A DNA stretch of 64,000 nucleotides from Epiperipatus broadwayi (GCA_028023455.1 JAQFVV010006199.1:8568972-8632971), one strand, 5' to 3'. Numbered from the stretch's first letter, positions 34,143 to 44,936 are shown. Made by a program: numbers and translations. The notes: a model not told the origin generated them from the letters alone.

Positions 34143-35207
34143 GAGGCAAGTGAGTGGCCCCTGTACGTCCAACAAATTGAAAAACTGTTAATTATTAACA
34201 GAGTAAAAGACAATAAAAGCAAAACAGCGACCTTATTGTGTTTCGCTGGAAAAGGAATAATCCAGATCGCAAATAGGCTCTGTGAACCTAAAACCCTGGA
34301 AGAATTAACATTTGAGCAGGTCAAAGATCATTTGACCGACTATTTTAATCCTTGTGAGTCTAGATACATTGCCAGACTCCACTTTAGAAATCGCCGCCAA
34401 GGCAAGAACGAGCGGACACAAGATTATGATACTGCCCTGCGGGAACTCGCAAAAAACTGTGTCTACGATTTATACCTGGAGGAAGCCCTCCTTGAACAAT
34501 TTTTATGTGGAATGAGCAGTGATAGTCTGAGACAGCAGTTATTGGCAGATACGGATATTAACTATAAAGTAGCTATCAAACATGGTATAGCTCATGAACT
34601 TGTGTTGCAGCAATCAAAGGAATTTGCGGCCATGAAAATAGCAGACAACGATCCTTATGAAGTCCACAAAGTAGACAAACCAGATAGAAGGGTGCCTGAT
34701 CAAAATGGAACAACAGACTTTAAGAAAAGTCAAATTAAGTGTTTTTGCTGCGGAAAACTAGGTCACATGGCACGTGACTGTTTTTATAAAGATCAATGCT
34801 GTAAACACTGCAATAAATTCGGCCACTGGGAAAAAATGTGCAGAAATAAAAAATTCGATAATTATACAAAGAATAACAGCCAAGAGAGTGTTATGAGAAA
34901 ACATAAACAAGAGGAATTTTCGGCAATTAATAATGTGTCTTCGGACCAATCACAGAAATTTGAAATAACTGTCAAAATTTACGGAAAACTCCTATCGATG
35001 GAAATTGACAGTGGTAGTGGGGTGTCGTTACTTTCCATTACAGATTTGAAAACCATTGTGGCAGATATGAGACAGCCACCTAGACTGATGCATACGAATC
35101 TGAAGGCTCGAGACATCAATGGTAACACTATAAAAATTAAAGGAGTAATTCAGGCTCCAATTACTTTAAACAATGAAAAAAAATACTTACATTGCCGTTA
35201 TATATAG
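34143..35207 (+). pseudogene. gag: Gag (capsid, two zinc knuckles) and N-terminal protease
   Basis: The frame is open from 34143. EWPLYVQQIEKLL to LLCFAGKGIIQIA (about 34152-34270) is the capsid-type start, followed by the YFNPCESRYIARLHFRNR segment. Two nucleocapsid knuckles follow: CFCCGKLGHMARDC (about 34741-34782) and CCKHCNKFGHWEKMC (about 34798-34842). Then the aspartic protease motif MEIDSGSGVSLLS has the catalytic D at about 35008. No ATG opens this frame and a TGA stands at 34140, so the N-terminus is damaged. The frame ends at 35207 inside protease because of a shift near the A-run at 35175. Confidence 0.9.
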
Positions 35208-36217
35208 TAAACGCCCCTATAAATCCTCTCATTGGCCGTGATTGGTTTCAGCAACTGGGAATAAAAATTGCTTGGGTCAAAAATATTGACATTGAAAAAA
35301 ACACCAGACAGCGTTTTCCTAAACTTTTCGATGGAGAACCGGGAATGATAAAAACAAAACCAGTTTCATTAGAATCAGCACCCGAAGCAGTGCCTATAAT
35401 TTGTAGACTACGAAAGATTCCGTACGCTCAGAAAGAAAAAATAGCGGAGGAAATAAAGCAATTGGTTAAAGATGGCATGCTTGAAGCAACAGAAGAAGCC
35501 GAGTGGGCTACCCCACTGGTTGTAATAACCAAGCCAAATGGACAAATACGTTTGTGCGGCGATTATCGTGTATCAGTCAATAAAGCACTAAACAAACACA
35601 CATACCCTGTTTCTAACTCAAGAGAAATCATAGCATCGCTCCAAAAGTCTAAATATTTTTCAAAATTAGACCTCAATTCGGCCTTCCACCAAATCCCGGT
35701 GACCAACAAAGCTGCGAACATTCTAACACTTACTACACACACAGGTTTATTTAGATGCAAACGTCTACCATTCGGAATAGCTTCAGCACCAAGTATATTC
35801 CAAGCAAAAGTGGAGACTCTTCTAAACGGACTTGAAGGTGTCATCCCCTACTTTGATGATATATTGGTCACTGCTAATTCAGAAAATGAATTGAGCACTC
35901 GTATCTCAAAAGTTTGCCAAAGACTGGAGGAATTTGGAGCAAAATTAAATGCGAAAAAATGTATTTGGAAGGTTACTGAAATAAAATTCCTGGGTCACAT
36001 AGTGTCAAACTCAGGAATAAGCCCCTCCCCTGAAAAAGTCAAAGCAGTATCTGACGCCAGAAGACCGAATAACATAAAACAACTACAGGCCTTTTTGGGC
36101 CAAAGCACACTTAGCGACACCATTGTACAAATTATTTTAAAAAAACCAGAAATGGAATTGGGAAGCAGCACAAGAGCAAGCATTTCTCCACACCAAAGCC
36201 CTTCTCACATTAAATAA
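35192..36217 (+). pseudogene. pol: Protease C-terminus and reverse transcriptase
   Basis: LPLYIVNAPINPLIGRDWF is the end of protease. RT motifs follow in order: WATPLVVITKPNGQIRLCGD, YFSKLDLNSAFHQIP (first catalytic D), LFRCKRLPFGIASAPSIFQ, and PYFDDILV, which carries the YxDD box with F in place of the more common I or V. GAKLNAKKC and FLGHIVS close the palm/thumb. After AFLGQ the conserved N-Y-Y...F segment seems to be missing, and the frame then shifts near the A-run at 36138, so the last residues are out of frame. Confidence 0.9.
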
Positions 36218-36690
36218 ACTACTGGTCCATTATGACAGCGAGTGTGAGGTAACTGTGACAACTGATGCATCAGAAAATGGCGTGGGGGCAGTGATATACC
36301 ATTCATCCCACTCTGGAGAACATCCTGTAGCATACATGTCGCGCACCTTGTCCAAGGCGGAAAATAACTACAGCCAGCTAGACAACGAAGCCCTCGCCAT
36401 AGTGTTTGGAATTCGTAAATTCCACCAATATCTATATGGACGTCTTTTCCAATTAATAACCAACCATAAGCCACTCTTGGGAATTCTAGGCACGAAACAG
36501 ATGCCTGAACATTTAAGCTCTCGTATGTTGAGATGGCTTAACATACTCGCAGGTTACAATTATAACCTCAAATACAAAAAAGGCAGATCAGCTCGAGAAA
36601 GAAGTAAACGAAGTAGAAATTAACTATATCGACGCACTAAACAGCCAGACACTTAACAGCACAAAGGTAGCCGCATGGACCAGAGAAGAT
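36146..36690 (+). pseudogene. pol: RNase H domain and linker
   Basis: The frame gives WNWEAAQEQAFLHTKALL, then VTTDASENGVGAVIYH with the first catalytic D, the NEALAIVFGIRKFHQYLYG segment with the E, and TNHKPLLGI where the family has TDHKPL. The third catalytic Asp is therefore Asn, so RNase H activity should be lost. Near 36598 the frame shifts again; the linker continues in another frame (EVNEVEINYIDALNSQT). Confidence 0.85.
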
Positions 36691-36701
36691 GCTGGCTATA
36701 G

Positions 36702-37894
36702 ATGGATCATGGAAAAAATCAGCAAAGGTTGGCCAAAACAAAGACCATCTTTCTTGCACATAGAGCTATGGAAAGCAAAGCTCGAGAACAACTGTCCATT
36801 TGCAAAGACTGTATACTCAGAGGCGACCAAGTACTAATCCCCGTAAGCGGCAGGTTGCAAATACTTAATTTATTGCACAAAGGTCATCCGGGCACTGTAA
36901 GGGCAAAAGTGTTAGCTCATAGTTATGTCTGGTGGCCGAAAATTAACAGTGACATAGAACAATGCATAAAAAACTGCACAAACTGCTAGTCATGTGCAAA
37001 TGCACCCTCAGCCAAATTCGGGTCCTGGCAAGAAGCAGACAAGCCATGGCAGAGAATTCATATAGATCACTATAGTCCTATTCAAGGACATTTATTTCTA
37101 GTAGCAGTGGATGCCTATTCAGGATGGGCCAAATATAAAATAGTTAAAAACACAGGCTCGGAGAAGCCATCGACAAACTGTTGGAAATGTTCGCACACCA
37201 CGGTCTCCCAGAAACCCTAGTATCCGACAACGGCACAGGTTTTACATCAGAAAAGTTCGCTTACTCGATGCACGAATGGGGAATTAACCACATATTTACT
37301 CCACCTTACCACCCCTTAATCAAATGGACTGGCTGAAAAACTGTACAGAATTTAAAATCCGCCATCAATAAAATGGGAAAACAAAGTCTGCACGAAGTGG
37401 TCTTTAACGCGCTTCTTTATCAACACTCTACGGCTACAGCTAAGTCGGGTAAATCACCCGCAGAGAAATATCTAGGTCCTAGATTGCGAACAAAGCTTGA
37501 CAAAATTATACCAACGAAGGACACCGAAGTACCTTCAGGCAGAAACTATAAATTCTCACCACAAGACCGTGTATGGGTTAGAAATAATCAGGATAGATTC
37601 TGGATTAAAGCGGAAATTGTGCGACATTTAAGTAGGCAAGTGGTTGCTGTACGAATGGAGAAAGGAAGAGAGTTACGCAAACACATAAATCAATTGCACA
37701 AAGACAAAAGTATACAACAAATGCCGCAGCCATTTCCAAGAAAAGATTTAGCTCCAGACACGGAATTGGACATCCCCCAACGTTCTAAGAGGGAAAGTAA
37801 AATTCCCTCCCACCTCAGTGATTACGTGCTAAGTTCAGAGAAAAAAAATCAACAAACTAAAACGCTATCTCTGAACTTGGAGGAGGTATGCTAA
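36702..37894 (+). pseudogene. pol: Integrase with broken core
   Basis: The HHCC zinc domain reads LLHKGHPGTVRAKVLAHSYV then WWPKINSDIEQ and CTNC. A TAG at about 36987 follows, where a Q codon (CAG) is usual. The core then appears in pieces: IHIDHYSPIQG (first D), frameshift near 37157, LVSDNGTGFTS (second D), frameshift near 37318, NGLAEK (E). From 37373 to 37894 the frame is open: NALLYQHSTATAKSGKSPAE, DRVWVRNN and an RSKRESKIPSHLSDYV tail. All three D,D,E positions survive, but the ORF is not translatable as one protein. Confidence 0.9.
37877..37888 (+). other. Polypurine tract
   Basis: GGAGGAGG with flanking purines stands directly before the 3' LTR (TG at 37889), the position where plus-strand DNA synthesis is primed. 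It overlaps the last integrase codons. Confidence 0.75.
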
Positions 37895-38491
37895 ATGTGT
37901 GTGTATGTGCATGTATATAAAAAATATGTTTAACCAATAATAAAAATAAATGTAAAACTAATGGATCGCTAATTGTGTATTGTAAATAATTAAATGATAT
38001 ATTAGCACTAAACTATAAAGTAATTTATCAAGAAGGATTAGATAATGTAAACAAAACCATTGCTTAGAATAGACAATGTTAAGGGTGTGACATTATCTAA
38101 TCAGGGATCCTATAAGAACTAAAGAGATGACCACCACGTGGACAGCGGATGGCCAATGAAGGGAGGCTACTCCAAAATCAAGGCGTGACAAGTAATGGAT
38201 CTAATATTGAACTGAGAGAGGACACTTGCCAAGTGAAGCGCTTGAAAGTTAGATGTGCCATTTCCTTTTTATTATTTATTCTGCCTTCGGGCCCCTTATT
38301 TATATATAATAATATTAGCGTGTATATATTATTCATACTTTGTATATATTAATAGTGATTAACTTATATATAATCCTTTAAATAAATCTTCATTATTTAA
38401 ACCTACTTGCCAGGCTGCCTCATTAATTATTTTATATTGTGTTATTGATAGTTGCAATCCAGCGAGCAATAGAGTGTCACTGGACACTGAA
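37889..38491 (+). repeat. 3' LTR
   Basis: Starts TGCTAAATGTG like the 5' LTR and ends CACTGAA, followed by the ATTAT duplication. The roughly 24 differences from the 5' LTR are mostly transitions. A 67-codon frame within it is not a gene. Confidence 0.9.
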
Positions 38492-38724
38492 ATTATCAAT
38501 ACATGGTTTCAAAAAATGGCAGTTACAAAATCACAAATTTCATCATTAATTAAAAAATTGAAACGCAAATTTCACAATTGTCATAGAGTATTTAAAAATA
38601 AAAATCCTAATTTTCATCAATATTTAAAAATAAAAAACCTACATTTCAACAATATAAAAATCAAATGGCAATTTATGTTTTTTACTTTTAAAAAATAGAA
38701 GTTGTGATTGTTTGCTTTGACACT

Positions 38725-39287
38725 ACAAGTTACTTAATAAAGTTATATATGATTATATATGCATGTACTAGTGTTTTTTTATTCTGCACAGACTCAGCAG
38801 GTAGGGAATAGCTTAGAGTAAGGGTGTGGGGGGGGGGGCAGAGTCCCCACACAAAGAACTACATTCATTCATACTTTCACATTTACACATTTTACTGATT
38901 CCGTATACTCTAGGGTAGTTTTAAATATGGGAGGGGAGTTGGTGGTGCGAGCCCCCAATAAAAAAACATGTTAAAATAGTTTAAAAGGATTGCATACAAT
39001 TAAAACTCCTTGTATTGCAGACAATTGGAGGCTCCCCCTTATGATAGGTTTTAACAACTACCATAATAATTTACAAGGAGTATCTAATTGTATGCAATCG
39101 TTTTAATCTAGTTTAACATGTTTTTTTTATTGGGGGTCATGCTCCCAAACCCCTCTGCATTTTAAACTATCCTCAAGTATATAGAATCAGTAAAGTACGT
39201 AAATGTGAAAGTATGAATGCCACTGAGTTTGTGCAGAATAAAAAAACATACATATACAATCATATAGAACTTTATTAAGTAACTTAT
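38725..39287. mobile_element. Long palindromic element (about 230-280-bp arms)
   Basis: ACAAGTTACTTAATAAAGTT at the left is mirrored at the right end. The arms share TTTTTATTCTGCACA.ACTCAG, CATACTTTCACATTTAC, AGCCCCCAATAAAAAA/ACCCCCAATAAAAAA, ACATGTTAAA and GATTGCATACAATTA. The spacer is about 60 bp (39010-39070). The left arm carries an extra segment of about 60 bp with G11 (38828-38838) that the right arm lacks. It has no transposase, so it is probably a MITE or foldback element. Confidence 0.8.
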
Positions 39288-39296
39288 ACATTCTTT

Positions 39297-39435
39297 TCAA
39301 CATGTTTGTCATCAAAATTAGGTACTTTTGCAGAACCAGTAGACACATTCACAGCTTTGTCCTTAAACTTTTCATATTTAGTTCCTTTCTCTGTGGCACA
39401 ATAATTATCATTAAAATAGACCTTTCATTGTACAT
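39297..39435 (-). pseudogene. Unassigned coding relic
   Basis: On the minus strand one frame reads KVYFNDNYCATEKGTKYEKF then KDKAVNVSTGSAKVPNFDDK, with a stop just upstream. The composition is unlike the chance frames in this DNA, and it abuts the palindrome. The family is not recognised. Confidence 0.3.
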
Positions 39436-40547
39436 TCTTAATTTTATCTTATAGATTTTATTAATAAGTTTAGAGAAATGTATAAATTATCTTTTCCAAT
39501 ATGCTTGTTTAATAGTTAAGCCTGGGGAAATTTCGTATAAAAGATTTAAATGACAAAGAAAAAATGGCAAAATTTCTAAAATATTACATTTTAGTTAGTT
39601 ATTGCAAATCTATGAGAAGTGACTGAATCAAGCCCTGATGCCCTCTTAAATAAATTAAAAACTGATTATGCTGATTATGCTAGTTGTAAATTTGCAACAA
39701 CATGTAAAATTGGCTTTAATATTCTTAACTTAAAATTCAGTTGAAAATCTTTTATTTTTTAAATATTGATGAAATTTAGTTTTTTATTTTTTAAATATTA
39801 ATAAAAAGTGGTCAATTAGATTTTTTTTATTTTCTGATACTCAATGAAATACTGTTGAAAATCAGGAGTTTTACTTTTTAAAAGTAGAAAACGTAAATTG
39901 CCTTTTGATTTTTTTCATAGGCTTATAGCAAATGTAAATTGCATTTTGATTTTTGAAAGATTTATGTAAATTGCAATAATGTATGCTAATACAAAGTATT
40001 TAGTCACATGATTTGATAAAATATAACTGTATGAAAATAGATTTTTGTTTTATAATTATTGGTGAAAATTCTTTTTTTATATATTAAATGTGAAATAATG
40101 GTGATTTTGTAGCAACATGTGAGAAATGAAGCAAACCGATTTCTAGATCCCATATGGATTTCAAGTGATCAACTGTAGCGAATCAAGAATTTCTGGTAAG
40201 GAAAAACAAATCCTATTATTTGTAAAAATAATATGCTTTATTTCATAGGCATATTTTATAAGTTATAATCTTTTGGTATATAGTATAATTCACATTTTGG
40301 AACCCCTTCCCCATAGTCTGGCAAAACCATCGTCTTGTCTCCCCACAAACTATGGTGCTTTATGCCAGCATTATTTATTATCATTCGTATTTTATAAATT
40401 ATAATCTTTTGGCATATAGTAGAATTTGTATTTTACAACTTATAATCTAAGTATTTAGAGTTTGTAAGCTTGGCTTGATCAGTTTATTAATTAATATTTT
40501 TTTCAATTTTTTTTTCCCTTTACTTTTTCTGTTTAAGTACTATGAAT

Positions 40548-40700
40548 TCAGGGCTGGTGTAGTACATGCTTGCACCATTTTGAATTTTAAAAGTCCCGCT
40601 GATACATAGTTTATCACTTGGAGGTGTCAGTGGGGGTTTTGGGTGGTTTTTAAAATTCAGAATGGCATCGAGCATGTACTACATCATTACCAATTTTTTT
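40548..40700. mobile_element. Palindromic MITE-like element
   Basis: GTGTAGTACATGCTTGCACC and TTTTGAATTTTAAAA at the left are mirrored by TTTTAAAATTCAGAATGGCA and CGAGCATGTACTACATCATT at the right. The middle holds GTTTATCACTTGGAGGTGTCAG. The right arm, inverted, is similar to 33228-33308, just before the Gypsy insertion, so at least one more half-copy exists in the window. Confidence 0.65.
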
Positions 40701-40774
40701 ATAAAGTATCAAGGTTTTTTTAATTCTTCATGTTTAAAATTAAGTCGATTAGACAGATATTTTTTGCACTATTG

Positions 40775-41290
40775 GATAGGATTTTTTTAAATGTGCTGTC
40801 TGTAATGGATTATCTTCTAATAGTAATGAGATTTTAAAGAGTGAATTTTGTGTATCAAATAATGATGAAGGTGTTGTGATTACAAATGAAGATGTCAATA
40901 AGGATGATATTGATATATACATTCATGAAAATTTTAACAATAGTAGTAATATGGATGCAGATGGTATTGAATTTTTGATTGATAGTAATATAAGAATGAA
41001 TATCAGGCAAAACCACCGGCTTTTATTAATAATGATTCAAATGATGATGGTGTAATTCATGACAATATAAATAATATTTATAGTTCATAACAGAAATAAA
41101 TTATCTTTGGAAGTTTTATCAAAACTTTCACTTCCTGATGTTTTTAAATTCATTATAGAATTGTCTAATATTTGTCATTCAGTACCTTACCCTTCATTGC
41201 AAGAATGTAATTTAAATACATAGAAGAAAGATGTAAATAGACAATATATCTTATTAATGGATAATTATAATGTGGTAAATAATACAAAGT
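40775..41290 (+). pseudogene. PHD-finger-like coding relic, copy 2
   Basis: A frame of about 85 codons starts FFKCAVCNGLSSNSN, runs through an acidic D/N-rich part (NKDDIDIYIHENFN), and shifts. NDSNDDGVIHDNI then matches NDSSGVIHTS of copy 1 (33140-33175). A later frame reads KLSLEVLSKLSLPDVFKFII and ELSNICHSVPYPSLQECNLN before a stop. The shared motif and the neighbouring repeat link it to the relic at 32945. The protein could be an ORF1 of an unrecognised element. Confidence 0.4.
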
Positions 41291-41297
41291 TATTAAA

Positions 41298-41727
41298 ACA
41301 GGGAAAACTCTCCATAGAGTAGTGTCACTCAGTGCAAGCCAGAGTAATCAATGGATGCCAGAAGGCTTCTGCATAAAATTCCTATCTAGTGCCTACTCAT
41401 CCAATATCCTCAGACTAGTTTATAGCTTGCGGCTTTCATCATTAAGGAGCTTTGGATCTGAGAGTACCACCTAGATCTTAGGATCTAATGCAATTCTCCA
41501 ACAGTCACCTTTTATCTCTACTTAACTATAAAACTGTGAGTTTAAAATTGAAAACACAATAATATTTTCTATCCAAGCTCATTAGCCTATATAGTCATAT
41601 AGATCTGAACTCATCTCAGTACCCATACATTTTGGTGTCTTTGGTTCTTTAATAACTGTAGCCACCACTATTCTATTAGGCAGGATTTGTATTAAACCAC
41701 ATCATCACCATTTCTTATGCTTGCTCA
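41298..41727 (+). repeat. Dispersed repeat family C, copy 1
   Basis: It starts AAACAGGGAAAACTCTCCAT, continues GCAAGCCAGAGTAATCAATG and GATGCCAGAAGGCTTCTGCA, and ends with a TTAAACCACATCATCACCAT segment. It matches 41731-41800, 41800-42165 (inverted), 47108-47500 and 53430-53620 (inverted). No coding capacity is recognised. Confidence 0.8.
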
Positions 41728-41730
41728 TAA

Positions 41731-41800
41731 CTTATTAAAACAGGCAAAACTCTCCATACAATAGTGCCACCCAGCGCAAGCCAGAGTAATCAATGGATGC
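41731..41800 (+). repeat. Dispersed repeat family C, short copy
   Basis: AACAGGCAAAACTCTCCATA and CCAGAGTAATCAATGGATGC repeat the head of the family immediately after copy 1. The copy then passes into the inverted copy. Confidence 0.75.
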
Positions 41801-42165
41801 CAGACTATATAGGTTAATGAGCTTGGATTGAAAATATTATGTTTTCAATTTTAGACTCGTAGTTTTGTAGTTAAGTAGAATAAAAGGTGGCTACTGGAGG
41901 TTGGCTTAGATCCTATGATGTATGTGCAGGGCTCTCAGATCCAAAGCTCCTCCCTGACAAAAGCCACAAGCTAGACACTAGAATGGAAAAAATTGGATGA
42001 GTATAGGCACTAGATAGGGATTTTATGCACAAGCCTTCTGGCATCCATTGATTACTCTGACTTGCACTGAATGGTACTACTATATGGAGAGTTTTTCCTG
42101 TTTTAATAACAGTTATGAGCAAGCATAAGAAATGGTGATCATATGATGTTTAGTGGTTTAATACC
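41800..42165 (-). repeat. Dispersed repeat family C, inverted copy
   Basis: The reverse complement of copy 1 is readable from the TATATAGGTTAATGAGCTTG end (41805) to the CTGTTTTAATAACAG end (42108) and the TTAAAC-related flank. Together with copy 1 it makes a long imperfect inverted repeat. A 69-codon minus-strand frame within it is not a gene. Confidence 0.8.
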
Positions 42166-42988
42166 AATCTTGCCTATAGATCTGATCATCATGGATGGTA
42201 TTGAATATGACGCTATTTAATTGAATGACCAACTTTCATTCTCTTTCTTCTTTAGTAGGCTATTTTACAATCTCATTTTAGCCAGAAGGGTTTTTTACAT
42301 GGCAGGCTCACATTTTCCGGATAGAATTGTAATAACTGGCACTCAATGTTTTATTTCACTCTCATTAATAAATGTACTTTATCAAAATGAATATTTTCTA
42401 TTTTAAATTAGAGTCATTGCCGCAGTTGAATTGTAACATGCTGTTGAAATGATTTTGCCTTTTTTTTTTCATCATGGCCTAGTACACAGTTTGTTTATCC
42501 ACCCTAAATCAGGAACAGAAGAAAAGAGTGAAAAATTATAGTGACCCTATTTGTATCCAATTAATCCATGATGTGAGGTGATCCAAAACATATAACAAAA
42601 AGAAATACTTTTCATTTTTCTTAACATTATATTTTATTCATATAAACAAGTTAATGTTATATATTTGAAATTGATTAGATCTATTTGTTTATTCTCAAAT
42701 TAACAAAAGAAATTTAATATAAAACAAAAAAAATATTAAAAAAAAAATTGTTATAAGTTTTTACATATATTTTTTTAAATTATACCTATTGAATTTAATA
42801 AACCTGAATACTTATATATATATATTTACAAGAATAATATAGCCATGCAGAACTTATATAACTTCAAGCATTTGTGAATTTTTTATTTAAAATTCCCTTT
42901 TTTTATTAAAGAAAATGCTCATTTATTTTAATGAGATAAAATTTACAGGGTTCAAATCAATGCACAGATACAATATATATATATATAT
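42166..42988. other. AT-rich intergenic DNA
   Basis: No gene is recognised. The interval holds A/T homopolymers and a TA run (42970-42988) that borders the following palindromic MITE. Confidence 0.5.
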
Positions 42989-43194
42989 TAAAACAATTCA
43001 CTAGAATAAAATTACAAAATTTTAAAAAATGCCTACATAAAAGTAAAGATTAAAATTCTTTGCTATAGCCAGCTTCGGCTATTTAAGATGGCGGAATATG
43101 CCAAAGCTGGCTATAGCAAAGAATTTTAATCTTTAATTTTTTTTATGTAGGCATTTTTTAAAATTTTGTAGTTTTATTCTAGTGAATTGTTTTA
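42989..43194. mobile_element. Hairpin MITE with about 88-bp arms, TA target
   Basis: The left arm TAAAACAATTCACTAGAATA ... AAAATTCTTTGCTATAGCCAGC is mirrored almost perfectly from 43105 to 43194. The loop is about 28 bp with GGCTATTTAAGATGGCGGAA. TA stands at both outer edges, as expected for Tc1/mariner-type MITEs. There is no internal ORF. Confidence 0.8.
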
Positions 43195-43525
43195 TTATAC
43201 TTATATTATTTGATATTACATATATACATAATGAATTCCAGGTTTTGTCAAATTAAAAATCTATAATACTTACAATGAATAATATGAGAAAACTTTTTCA
43301 GTTTCTTGAATTCCAGTGAGAATTTTCTTCATGTTGATTCTTTATAATATAGCTGAGATAAAAACAAAAGATTTTATGAGTAAACTTTGCAAAGAAAGTC
43401 TGTTTTATTGCTGTAATTGTGAAGTTAGTTTTAGAATTACTCTATGTATATTATTACTTGCAGCAACACTTTCAAATGCAATTAGGGAAGACTTAAAGTT
43501 ATTTACATAAACATTTTTTTTTAAA

Positions 43526-43606
43526 GTGTCATAGCATCGGCCGGGACGCGAACCCGCAACCCGGGCAACTGCCTGCAAGTGCAAGGCAGTCGCGCTGACC
43601 ATTTAA
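43526..43606 (-). mobile_element. tRNA-derived SINE, copy 2
   Basis: On the minus strand: GGTCAGCGCGACTGCCTTGC, then GCGGGTTCGCGTCCCGGCCG (box B), ending GATGCTATGACAC, with a short A-rich tail (AAAAAAAAATG) downstream. The 3' end is identical to that of copy 1 at 17262-17351. Its high GC content stands out sharply. Confidence 0.8.
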
Positions 43607-44935
43607 CGTAAGCAAAATTTGAAAATCCAGATTTGTAAGAAAAATTTTCATGTATTTTTCAAATAAATTGTTTTTGCTTGGCAAAATATTACGATCGTTT
43701 AGTATGATTTCTTTTTTCTTTCTTCCTTTTTTCTAATTTATAAGTAGAGTAATTAAAAAAATGTTATAATTAAAATTTATAATTTTCTAAAGATCATGGT
43801 TGACATTTTTTATTCATAATATTACAATAATACAATAAAGAACCACGCAGTTAAGTTTAAATATGTAAGCAAACAAAAGGGAGCAAAATATTTAATGCAA
43901 TTAGATTTCATAATATCAAAAATAACCATGATTGCAATAAAATAAAAATTTATTCAAAACAGGCCAACTGTATAATTATCAAATAGCAAAAACAATTTAA
44001 CAAATAAAGTAAATCATAACAAAAAAGGCAGAGATCTTTTCACTAACTTTATGTATTTCACCTTTGGCAATCAAAAAAATATTTTAATAGTCTACAAAGC
44101 ATGTTGAATTCAAATTTTACTAATTATTATGTCATAGCATTAGACTTATCTAAAATAATATTTTAATTATCAAATGCCAGCTATGTTATAAGCTTCAAAT
44201 TAAGCAACACTTTGGATTATCTATTTTGAAAGTAAGATGTTGTGTATACTATACGTATATACACAAACACATGCTGTTTATAACTATATATAAAATTTAA
44301 ATATATATTTGATAAAAATAAAATATTTGAAAGCATGGTTTCTGAAGGTTTTTTTGACATAAATATGATGTGATTTTTTTTTCTCTCAAATCCTGAAACT
44401 GAAGGAAAATGGTGATTAGGCTGTTTGATCTGAATCAAGTGACAAGGTTAGTTAACCACTTGATATGTTAGGAGATATCTTTAAACATTTATTTGAATTC
44501 TAAGGGTGTTAATAATAATTTTCAAGTATAATTTATTTAAAAGAAAAGATTAGCTACAAGTTATGACTAGCTGAATTTTAATTCAGTTGTAAGAAAAGGA
44601 TTTTAGTTATTGCATTAAAGATGTCTTCAACTGATAGAAAAAATTAGCTCAGCAGATATTCTTGCAAATGATGATACTTATCTTGAGAATTAAAAGATTA
44701 AATTGTGAGAACATTTCAAGAATTACACTTTATATTGAGTAGAACATTCTTTTTATAAAGCTTACATGGATTTTATGAATTTATAAAAAATAATCAATAT
44801 AAAAAGTGTTTCTTTTTTAAGATTAAAACATATTGTTAAGTTTTTAGAATGACAAAAAGATTAACCATTTATATATGATAAAGCAACCATTTTATATGAT
44901 AGATGTGAATGAATAAATCATTAATCAGAGATTTG
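43607..44935. other. AT-rich intergenic DNA
   Basis: No gene is recognised. Short frames (for example 44217-44438 minus) lack motifs. Confidence 0.5.
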
Positions 44936-44936
44936 A

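Larger units (their letters stand above)
33319..38491 (+). mobile_element. Ty3/Gypsy LTR retrotransposon, complete but inactive
   Basis: Two LTRs of about 604 bp flank gag, protease, RT, RNase H and integrase in Gypsy order. The exact 5-bp duplication ATTAT lies at 33314-33318 and 38492-38496. The internal region is clearly GC-richer than the surroundings. Coding is broken by frameshifts in protease, after the RT, between RNase H and integrase, and in the integrase core, plus at least one stop. I counted about 24 differences between the LTRs, or about 4%. No envelope-like ORF is seen. Confidence 0.95.
38497..39990. mobile_element. Possible large inverted-repeat element enclosing a palindrome
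   Basis: 38640-38698 (AATCAAATGGCAATTTATGT and on through ACTTTTAAAAAATAG) pairs with 39873-39925 in inverted orientation, and ATATTTAAAAATAAAAAAC blocks recur inverted near 39770-39800. These outer arms enclose the palindrome at 38725-39287 and the coding relic at 39297. The arms are AT-rich and imperfect, so part of the match may be low complexity. Confidence 0.35.

Noticed and set aside
35192-35207. A programmed -1 frameshift between gag and pol.
   Set aside because: The shift falls inside the protease domain near an A-run rather than at the gag-pol boundary, and the element has several other shifts, so a decay mutation is simpler.
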